Positions 57,898-64,000 of a DNA stretch of 64,000 nt are shown here, piece after piece. How positions within the stretch are numbered: position 1 is the stretch's first letter; every line of letters starts with the position of its first letter. Below the pieces are notes generated by a model. It searched no databases and had not been told where the DNA came from. It saw only the letters and a list, made by a program, of their open reading frames with translations. Origin of the DNA: an uncultured Pelagibacteraceae bacterium (GTDB lineage Bacteria; Pseudomonadota; Alphaproteobacteria; Pelagibacterales; Pelagibacteraceae); assembly GCA_902617625.1 (NCBI GenBank), contig CACMXJ010000001.1, positions 77,001-141,000 on the forward strand. The letters are read 5' to 3'. The position numbers were made by a program, and so were the translations under genes.

Positions 57898-58493
57898 CAG
57901 TTTTTGAAAGGACTGTCAAGAACACAAGCTACTAGGTGTATTCTAGCCTGTTCACCTCCATTAAAAAAATTATGATATTTTGTATTATTTGTAATCCAAA
58001 CTTTTCCATCAGCAGGCAAATGTTTAGCAACATTTTCTATAACCATTGAACACCCTTTGTTTGTTATTATAGGCACATGAAGTCTACATTCTGGATCTTT
58101 GTGCCAACTTAAAGTTGATCTAGGCTCTTTTAATAAAAGCCTTACCCTTCCCAATTTAAATCTCTTGCTTAGAACTTTGTAAACTTCTGCAAAATATGTA
58201 TTTTTAAATTCAGGTATTAATTGTGTATATTTAGACTCATCTATATCAACATCTCTTGAAACCTCTTTTCCGGTTTCGTCTGCAATTGTCCAATATTTTC
58301 CTCTAATATTACTCCCTTCAATCGAGCTCTTATCATTTGGAATTTGGTTTATTGGAATTGCGCCAAAATGTGTAACACCTGGTGAATTAAATTTTTTTAA
58401 TTTCAAAATTTTATCTAAGTCATCCTTTAACTTTGAAATGTCAAAATTTAAATTTGGAACTTCGTAAAAATCCTCAAAATTTGCTGTTGCCAT
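57897..58493 (-). CDS. aspartyl/asparaginyl beta-hydroxylase-like dioxygenase
   Basis: A 198-residue cupin-fold protein similar to the Asp/Asn beta-hydroxylase family. Candidate Fe(II) and 2-oxoglutarate ligands are the His and Arg residues in LSWHKDPECRLHVPIITN and the His/Arg in TKYHNFFNGGEQARIHLVAC. The substrate is unknown. It lies 23 bp after katG and overlaps DUF2061, so the three may form one transcript. Confidence 0.8.
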   Translation of the reverse strand: MATANFEDFYEVPNLNFDISKLKDDLDKILKLKKFNSPGVTHFGAIPINQIPNDKSSIEGSNIRGKYWTIADETGKEVSRDVDIDESKYTQLIPEFKNTYFAEVYKVLSKRFKLGRVRLLLKEPRSTLSWHKDPECRLHVPIITNKGCSMVIENVAKHLPADGKVWITNNTKYHNFFNGGEQARIHLVACVLDSPFKN

Positions 58494-58516
58494 ATAACTT
58501 TATCTTTTTTTCAAAT

Positions 58517-60754
58517 TTAATTTAATTTCAGATCAAATCGATCAGAATTCATAACCTTTACCCATGCAGCTATAAAATCTTTAACAAATTTTTCACTTGA
58601 GTCCTCACAGGCATAAACTTCTGCAAGAGCTCTTAGTTGAGAATTTGAACCAAAAATCAAATCAACTCTAGTTGCTTTCCATTTAGTTTTTTGAGTTTTT
58701 CTATCTCTTCCTACAAATGTTTGTTCTGATTTATCTTCCTCTTTCCATGTAGTATTCATGTCTAATAGATTTACAAAGTAATCGTTAGTAAGAGAACCAG
58801 GCTTATTTGTAAAAACGCCATAATTTGAACCATCATAGTTAGTATTTAAAACTCTCATACCACCTATAAGTGCTGTCATTTCTGGTGCAGTAAGACCCAT
58901 TAGTTGTACTTTATCAAGCAATTTTTCCTCTGCTGATACATTTGAAGTTCCTCCATTCAGATAGTTTCTAAAACCATCTGCCTGAGGCTCAAGAAGACCA
59001 AAAGAATGAATATCAGTCTGATCTTGTCTTGCGTCTCCTCTGCCTGCTGAAAATGGGACATTAACTTTATGACCTGCCTTTTTAGCAGCCATCTCAATAC
59101 CAACACCGCCTGCTAACACAATTAAGTCCGCCATTGATACACTTTTCTTTTTATTATCAAATTGATCTTTGATTTTATTTAAAGCTTTTATCACAACTGA
59201 TAACTTCTTAGGATTATTAACAGTCCAATTTTTTTGCGGCTCTAGCATTATTCTTGCACCATTAGCACCACCTCTTTTATCTGATCCTCTAAAAGTTGAA
59301 GCTGATGCCCATGCAGTAGAAACTAAATCTGAAATTGATATTTTTGATTTAGAAATTTTGTTTTTTAAATCTTTAATATCTTTTGATTTAAGTTTGTACT
59401 TTGGTTTATCAATTGGATCTTGCCAAATTAATTGCTCTTTTGGAACTTCATTACCTAAGTAACAAACTCTTGGACCCATATCTCTGTGAGTTAATTTAAA
59501 CCATGCCCGAGCAAATGCATCGTGAAACTCTTTAGGGTTTTGATGAAAATGCTTTGTAATTGGTCCATAACTTGGATCAACTTTCATTGATATATCTGTT
59601 GTTTGCATCATTGGTGGATGAAGCACGCCTTTTTGGTGCGCATCAGGAACCATTTTAATTTTTTGACCATTTTTCTTTGGAGTCCACTGATGAGCTCCCG
59701 CCGGACTTTTTGTTAGTTCCCAATCATGACCATATAAGCAATCTAAATAACCCATATCCCACTTAGTAGGATTTTGAGTCCAAGCACCCTCGATACCACT
59801 GCTTATAGTGTCGACACCTTTTCCAGATTTATATCCACTGTTCCATCCAGTTGATTGATCTTGAAGTTTTGAAGCTTCCGGATCTGGACCTTTGTATGAC
59901 TCTGATGCTGCTCCATGAGATTTACCAAATGTATGACCACCAGCCACTAAAGCTGCTGTCTCATAATCGTTCATAGCCATTCTTCCAAATGTCTCTCTAA
60001 TATCGTGTGCTGCTAGTAATGGATCTGGATTTGCGTCTGGACCTTGTGGATTCACATAAATCAAACCCATGTGAGAAGCACCTAACGGCTGCTCTAAATC
60101 TCTTTTTCCACTGTATCGCTCCACACCTAACATTTCTTTTTCTGAACCCCAATAAATATCATCCTCTGGTTCCCAGATATCAGTTCTACCTGCACCAAAA
60201 CCAAAAGTTTTGAACCCCATAGAGTCTAATGCAACGTTTCCAACTAATATAAATAAATCTGCCCATGAAATCTTTTTTCCATACTTTTTTTTGATTGGCC
60301 ATAACAGTAATCTAGCTTTATCTAAATTCACGTTATCCGGCCATGAATTGAGCGGAGCAAATCTTTGATTACCTGTACCTGCGCCACCTCTACCATCACC
60401 TGTCCTATAAGTTCCTGCAGCGTGCCAAGCCAATCGTATGAATAGAGGACCATAATGACCATAGTCTGCAGGCCACCATTCTTGTGAGTCTGTCATTAAT
60501 TTTTTTAAATCTTTTTTTAGCGCTTTATAATTAAGTTTTTTAAATTCTTTTGCGTAATTAAATTTTTTATCCATAGGGTTGGATAAATCAGAATGCTGAC
60601 TAAGAATTTTTAGATTTAAACTATTTGGCCAGAAATCTCTTACTGTTTGACCTCTCCCTGCAGAAAACTTTGCAGGTGTGCCTGCTCCTGTAAAAGGACA
60701 TTTGCTTAACTCATTAGCTTTAAAAGATTTATTTTTAAAATTTTCAGTACTCAT
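58517..60754 (-). CDS. katG: catalase-peroxidase KatG
   Basis: A 745-residue bifunctional haem catalase-peroxidase that removes hydrogen peroxide. The distal pocket Arg107, Trp110 and His111 is in [13 protein letters not shown]. The Tyr233 (LIYVNPQGP) and Met259 ([11 protein letters not shown]) partners form the KatG-specific Met-Tyr-Trp adduct with Trp110, and the proximal His274 is in [11 protein letters not shown]. The C-terminal duplicated peroxidase domain is present. The promoter region carries an Irr-box-like sequence, and the Fur/Irr-family gene lies 95 bp upstream on the same strand. Confidence 0.97.
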   Translation of the reverse strand: MSTENFKNKSFKANELSKCPFTGAGTPAKFSAGRGQTVRDFWPNSLNLKILSQHSDLSNPMDKKFNYAKEFKKLNYKALKKDLKKLMTDSQEWWPADYGHYGPLFIRLAWHAAGTYRTGDGRGGAGTGNQRFAPLNSWPDNVNLDKARLLLWPIKKKYGKKISWADLFILVGNVALDSMGFKTFGFGAGRTDIWEPEDDIYWGSEKEMLGVERYSGKRDLEQPLGASHMGLIYVNPQGPDANPDPLLAAHDIRETFGRMAMNDYETAALVAGGHTFGKSHGAASESYKGPDPEASKLQDQSTGWNSGYKSGKGVDTISSGIEGAWTQNPTKWDMGYLDCLYGHDWELTKSPAGAHQWTPKKNGQKIKMVPDAHQKGVLHPPMMQTTDISMKVDPSYGPITKHFHQNPKEFHDAFARAWFKLTHRDMGPRVCYLGNEVPKEQLIWQDPIDKPKYKLKSKDIKDLKNKISKSKISISDLVSTAWASASTFRGSDKRGGANGARIMLEPQKNWTVNNPKKLSVVIKALNKIKDQFDNKKKSVSMADLIVLAGGVGIEMAAKKAGHKVNVPFSAGRGDARQDQTDIHSFGLLEPQADGFRNYLNGGTSNVSAEEKLLDKVQLMGLTAPEMTALIGGMRVLNTNYDGSNYGVFTNKPGSLTNDYFVNLLDMNTTWKEEDKSEQTFVGRDRKTQKTKWKATRVDLIFGSNSQLRALAEVYACEDSSEKFVKDFIAAWVKVMNSDRFDLKLN

Positions 60755-60787
60755 TTACTCCCCATGATTTAAGTTGATTATGAAATC

Positions 60788-60816
60788 AGTTTATAATGGT
60801 TCTAAACAACTGTCAA
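60788..60816 (-). promoter_or_regulatory. katG promoter overlapped by an Irr-box (ICE)-like sequence
   Basis: On the minus strand TTGACA (60816-60811) is followed after 17 bp by TAAACT (60793-60788), 34 nt before the katG ATG. Within it, at 60790-60806, the minus strand reads TTTAGAA-CCA-TTATAAA. This differs at one of 14 defined positions from the ICE (Irr-box) consensus as I recall it (TTTAGAA-N3-TTCTAAA). Binding here would block RNA polymerase. Confidence 0.5.
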
Positions 60817-60849
60817 TTGGTTAATAATGACGCTCAGTAAATTGACGAA

Positions 60850-61248
60850 CTAATCTTCAAGTTTGACCAGAACCTCAATGGATTTGATTTTCTTCCCATC
60901 AATTTTTCTTTTTATATTTATAGGTCCTACATCAGAGTTTTCTAAATCAATTAATTTACCATCTTTCAAATTATAAAAATGATGATGATTTGTAGTATTT
61001 GTGTCAAAATAAGTTTGGTTTGAATTTACAGGGATTTGTTTTAAATACCCTTTTTTTTCAAAAGCATGTACTGTGTTATAGATTGTTGCTAAGGATATTT
61101 TACTATCTATTTTATCTTTAATCTTTTTCTCTAATTCATTTATTGTAAAATGAAAGGTCCTTTCAGTATTAAACAAAACTTCGCATATTTGAAGTCTTTG
61201 TTTAGTAGGTCTTAATCCAGAATTTCTTAATTTATCTATATATTTCAC
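60850..61248 (-). CDS. irr: Fur-family regulator, Irr-like
   Basis: A 132-residue winged-helix metalloregulator of the Fur superfamily. The DNA-binding half has GLRPTKQRLQICEVLF and SLATIYNTVHAFEKKG. The His-rich HHH at 88-90 (NHHHFYNL) is the haem-linked motif of Irr, not the HHDH of Fur. The start is GTG at 61248, since an in-frame stop lies just upstream. No N-terminal Cys-Pro haem-regulatory motif is present. Irr represses iron-consuming genes under iron limitation in alphaproteobacteria. irr beside fabA is a conserved alphaproteobacterial order. Confidence 0.85.
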   Translation of the reverse strand: MKYIDKLRNSGLRPTKQRLQICEVLFNTERTFHFTINELEKKIKDKIDSKISLATIYNTVHAFEKKGYLKQIPVNSNQTYFDTNTTNHHHFYNLKDGKLIDLENSDVGPINIKRKIDGKKIKSIEVLVKLED

Positions 61249-61266
61249 TATTTAAGCAAATTGTTA

Positions 61267-61283
61267 GTTAAAATTATTCTAAA
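61267..61283 (-). promoter_or_regulatory. Irr-box-like sequence between irr and fabA
   Basis: The minus strand reads TTTAGAA-TAA-TTTTAAC, matching 12 of 14 defined positions of the ICE consensus (as recalled), with a perfect left half. It lies 19 bp before the irr GTG and 60 bp before the fabA ATG. This suits autorepression of irr and possibly control of fabA. Confidence 0.4.
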
Positions 61284-61342
61284 CAAGTATTATAATTATA
61301 TTATATAGTTACAAAATCAAGTAAATAAGAGTATTCAATTTT

Positions 61343-61843
61343 ATGAAAAAAAACTCTTACTCATATGACGAACTAATAAATTGTGGTGAAGGGAAACTAT
61401 TTGGTCCTGGTAATGCTAAATTACCTCTTCCACCAATGCTTATGTTTGATAGAATTACAGAAATTAATGATGACAAAGGAGCTTTTAAAAAGGGTTTATT
61501 AAAAGCTGAGCTAGATATTAAAAATGATCTTTGGTTTTTTAATTGTCATTTTAAGGAAGATCCTGTTATGCCAGGATGTTTAGGATTAGATGCTATGTGG
61601 CAATTAGTTGGGTTTTATCTAGGCTGGATAGGAAATCCTGGAAAAGGAAGGGCATTAGGAGTTGGAACGGTAAAGTTCACAGGTGAAGTATTACAAAACG
61701 TTAAACTGGTAACGTATGAAATTGATATGAAAAAAATTATGTCTCCAGGTGGAACAACTGTTGGCCTAGCTAATGGAGTGGTATTGGCTGATGGAAAAAA
61801 AATTTATTCAGCAGATAGTTTAAAAGTAGGATTATTTAAATAA
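61343..61843 (+). CDS. fabA: 3-hydroxydecanoyl-ACP dehydratase/isomerase
   Basis: A 166-residue dehydratase/isomerase that introduces the cis double bond for anaerobic-type unsaturated fatty acid synthesis. Active-site His69 and Asp83 are in [20 protein letters not shown], equivalent to E. coli His70 and Asp84. It overlaps fabB by one base (TAATG), so fabA-fabB-fabI form an operon. Confidence 0.97.
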   Translation: MKKNSYSYDELINCGEGKLFGPGNAKLPLPPMLMFDRITEINDDKGAFKKGLLKAELDIKNDLWFFNCHFKEDPVMPGCLGLDAMWQLVGFYLGWIGNPGKGRALGVGTVKFTGEVLQNVKLVTYEIDMKKIMSPGGTTVGLANGVVLADGKKIYSADSLKVGLFK

Positions 61844-63054
61844 TGAGAAGGGTAGTAATCACAGGATTGGGTATTGTTTCTTGTTTGGGTAATAATCAAG
61901 AAGAAGTCCACCAATCTCTTTTAAACTCAAAACCAGGAATTACTTTTTCTGAGGAATATAAAGAACATAATCTTAAAAGCCACGTTCATGGAAAACCTAA
62001 CATTAAACTTGAAGATCATGTAGATAGAAAAACTATAAGATTTATGGGTTCGGGCTCAGCTTATAATTATATTGCAATGAAAGAGGCAATTAAGGACTCG
62101 GGCTTAGAGGAAAAAGAAGTCAGCAATTACAAAACTGGTATTGTAATGGGTTCTGGAGGTCCTTCTATAGAAAACGTAATTTTGGCTGCAGACAAAACTA
62201 GAGCAAAAACTCCAAAATTAATGGGCCCATTTATTGTTCCAAGAACAATGGCTAGTACTGCGTCTGCAACACTTGCAGTACCTTTTAAAATCAAAGGAAC
62301 AAATTATACAATGAGCTCTGCTTGTGCAACTAGTGGACATTGTATTGGAAACTCTATGGAATTAATTCAAATGGGTAAACAGGATGTTGTATTTGCTGGT
62401 GGTAGTGAAGAAATCCATTGGGCAATGACTGCTATGTTTGATGCTATGACTGCTTTATCATCAAAATATAATGACACACCAGAAACGGCTTCGAGAGCCT
62501 ATGATAAAACTAGAGATGGATTTGTAATAGCTGGAGGTGGTGGAGTTTTGGTACTTGAGGAATACGAACATGCTAAGGCTAGAGGAGCTAAAATTTATGC
62601 AGAATTGACAGGTTATGGTGCTACCTCCGATGGATATGATATGGTAGCACCATCAGGAGAAGGGGCAGTAAGATGTATGCAAATGGCAATGGCTACAACA
62701 AAAAACAAAATTGATTATATTAATACTCATGGGACGTCTACTCCAGTTGGAGATATTACAGAACTAAATGCAGTAAAAAATACTTTTGGGGACAATATTC
62801 CAAAAATAAGTTCAACAAAATCTTTGTCTGGTCACCCTTTAGGTGCTGCTTCTGTTCACGAGGCAATTTATTGTTTAATTATGATGAAAAATAATTTTAT
62901 TGCAGGATCAGCGAACATAAAAGATATGGATGAGGAAGCTAAAAAATTCCCAATAGTTTCTAAAACAGAAACTGGAGTGAACTTAAATTCTGTTATGTCA
63001 AATAGTTTTGGTTTTGGTGGGACAAATGCTGCTTTAATTTTTGAAAAGGTTTAA
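61843..63054 (+). CDS. fabB: beta-ketoacyl-ACP synthase I
   Basis: A 403-residue condensing enzyme elongating unsaturated acyl-ACP. The catalytic triad is visible: Cys161 in [10 protein letters not shown], His in [11 protein letters not shown] and His in [13 protein letters not shown]. The C-terminal [13 protein letters not shown] block is also conserved. It lies between fabA and fabI, with 2 bp to fabI. Confidence 0.97.
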   Translation: MRRVVITGLGIVSCLGNNQEEVHQSLLNSKPGITFSEEYKEHNLKSHVHGKPNIKLEDHVDRKTIRFMGSGSAYNYIAMKEAIKDSGLEEKEVSNYKTGIVMGSGGPSIENVILAADKTRAKTPKLMGPFIVPRTMASTASATLAVPFKIKGTNYTMSSACATSGHCIGNSMELIQMGKQDVVFAGGSEEIHWAMTAMFDAMTALSSKYNDTPETASRAYDKTRDGFVIAGGGGVLVLEEYEHAKARGAKIYAELTGYGATSDGYDMVAPSGEGAVRCMQMAMATTKNKIDYINTHGTSTPVGDITELNAVKNTFGDNIPKISSTKSLSGHPLGAASVHEAIYCLIMMKNNFIAGSANIKDMDEEAKKFPIVSKTETGVNLNSVMSNSFGFGGTNAALIFEKV

Positions 63055-63056
63055 TA

Positions 63057-63842
63057 ATGAGTTTAATGAAAGGTAAAAAGGGATTAATAATCGGTGTTGC
63101 CAATGAGAGGTCTATCGCATGGGGTATCTCTCAAAAATTAGCTGATGCAGGAGCAGAATTAGCATTTACTTATTTGGGTGATGCACTTAAAAAAAGAGTA
63201 ATACCTTTGGCAGAAAAATTAAATTCAAAAGTGACATTTAGCTGTGATGTCGAAAAAAAAGAGGAAATAATAAAATTATTTGAGGATATTAAATCACAAT
63301 GGGGAGAAATTGATTTTGTAGTCCATGCCGTTGCTTTTTCTGATAAATCAGAGTTATCTGGTGAATATTTAAATACGACTAGAGAAAATTTTTTGAGAAG
63401 TATGTTAATTTCTTGCTTTTCGTTTACTGAAGTCGCTAGAGAGGCATCAAAAGTGATGAAAAGTGGTGGCAGTATGTTAACTTTGACTTACGAATCCACT
63501 AAGGCTATTCCAAATTATAATGTGATGGGTGTTTGTAAATCTGCTCTTGAAGCGAGTGTTAAATACCTTGCAAGAGATTTAGGTGCAAAAGGAGTAAGGG
63601 TAAACGCAATAAGTGCTGGGCCTATCAAAACACTAGCAGCATCAGCAATAGGAGATGCAAAATTTTTATATAAATGGAACGAAGATCATTCTTTTTTAAA
63701 AAGAAATGTAGATATTCATGATGTTGGTAATTCAGCATTATATTTACTTAGTGAACTCGCGAATGGTGTTACAGGTGAAATCCACTATGTAGATGCCGGA
63801 TATAATAAAGTTGGAATGCCAGATCCTAAAAATATAAGTTAA
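63057..63842 (+). CDS. fabI: enoyl-ACP reductase (NADH)
   Basis: A 261-residue short-chain dehydrogenase-fold reductase finishing each elongation cycle. The start is KGLIIGVANERSIAWGIS (FabI dinucleotide motif). The Tyr-x6-Lys catalytic pair is NYNVMGVCKSALEA, and RVNAISAGPIKTLAASAI follows. It is the last gene of fabA-fabB-fabI. Confidence 0.97.
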   Translation: MSLMKGKKGLIIGVANERSIAWGISQKLADAGAELAFTYLGDALKKRVIPLAEKLNSKVTFSCDVEKKEEIIKLFEDIKSQWGEIDFVVHAVAFSDKSELSGEYLNTTRENFLRSMLISCFSFTEVAREASKVMKSGGSMLTLTYESTKAIPNYNVMGVCKSALEASVKYLARDLGAKGVRVNAISAGPIKTLAASAIGDAKFLYKWNEDHSFLKRNVDIHDVGNSALYLLSELANGVTGEIHYVDAGYNKVGMPDPKNIS

Positions 63843-63851
63843 ATTTTAAGT

Positions 63852-63971
63852 TTAAAACCCACCTCGCCAATTACTTTTATCATTAAATTGATCCTTTTCT
63901 TTTTTAGAAGTGGGCCTAAATAAATAATAAATCACAAATACTAAACAAACTAAAAATATAAATATCTCCAT
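63852..63971 (-). CDS. candidate 39-residue single-span membrane peptide
   Basis: The ATG at 63971 and stop at 63854-63852 give a peptide with a hydrophobic helix (about residues 2-18) followed by a hydrophilic tail RPTSKKEKDQFNDKSNWRGGF. It converges on fabI with a 9-bp gap. The charged tail with an NWRGGF end is less like random AT-rich sequence than the other small frames here. No ribosome-binding site is obvious. The last 29 bases of the window carry no feature I can support. Confidence 0.45.
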   Translation of the reverse strand: MEIFIFLVCLVFVIYYLFRPTSKKEKDQFNDKSNWRGGF

Positions 63972-64000
63972 AATTTTTTAAATCTATTTAGCTGCTTGTT

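Overview
The window is a gene-dense, very AT-rich bacterial chromosome segment that I read as SAR11 (Pelagibacterales, 'Candidatus Pelagibacter'-like Alphaproteobacteria). The reasons are low GC, short or overlapping intergenic spaces (many TAATG, ATGA and TGATG junctions), lysine/asparagine/isoleucine-rich proteins, and alphaproteobacterial gene orders: bolA-dnaJ-cobS-cobT; irr next to fabA-fabB-fabI; SUV3-like helicase-fdxA-carD; dnaA-rpsT-mutM-ubiE-ubiB-coaBC-dut. There are no rRNA genes, CRISPR arrays, insertion sequences or prophage genes. Three tRNAs are present: Ser-GGA, Arg-ACG and Leu-CAA.

Layout. 1-1.6 kb: aroK (cut by the window edge) and aroB. 1.6-5.1 kb: bolA, a J-domain protein, and cobS/cobT-like AAA+ and VWA genes. 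5.1-8.5 kb: a RegB-type redox sensor kinase and gyrB. 8.6-10.2 kb: an FkbM methyltransferase and a GT17 glycosyltransferase on either side of tRNA-Ser. 10.2-19.8 kb, minus strand: lepA, pheT, pheS, rplT, rpmI, infC, thrS and a GT4 glycosyltransferase, mostly tightly packed. 19.8-28.4 kb: an alpha/beta hydrolase, glutamate synthase gltD-gltB, uppP and a DMT permease. 28.4-34.1 kb: pyruvate dehydrogenase aceE-aceF and a thiolase. 34.1-41.1 kb: tRNA-Arg, a thioesterase, a SUV3-like helicase, a TerB-like protein, fdxA, carD, a 25-codon polycationic gene, an acyl-CoA synthetase and tRNA-Leu. 41.1-44.8 kb: a DedA/YqaA membrane protein, dsbB, coq7, an HNH nuclease, an esterase, a HIG1-like protein and a TlpA-type thioredoxin. 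44.8-48.2 kb: argH, a tiny LptM-like lipoprotein, lysA and plsC. 48.2-57.3 kb: dnaN, dnaA, rpsT, mutM, then ubiE-ubiB-coaBC-dut-thiF-like-SH3. 57.3-61.2 kb, minus strand: a zinc-ribbon peptide, DUF2061, an Asp/Asn hydroxylase-like protein, katG and an Irr/Fur-family regulator. 61.3-63.8 kb: fabA-fabB-fabI, then a candidate tiny membrane ORF.

Most of the window is core metabolism and information processing. The points most worth a second look are: (i) a homodimeric pyruvate dehydrogenase E1 (AceE) with its own N-terminal lipoyl domain, closely similar to that of the adjacent AceF; (ii) a complete miniature transcription unit for a 25-residue Lys/Arg/Ala peptide, with a consensus -35, a 5' stem-loop, a strong ribosome-binding site and a terminator shared with carD, whose own product has a lysine-rich N-terminal tail; (iii) Irr-box-like sites at the katG and irr promoters; (iv) tandem Fur-box-like repeats three helical turns apart upstream of a zinc-ribbon peptide; and (v) cobS/cobT-like genes with a J-domain protein and no cobaltochelatase large subunit in view.

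All coordinates and motifs were read by eye. No database search, alignment program or folding program was run.
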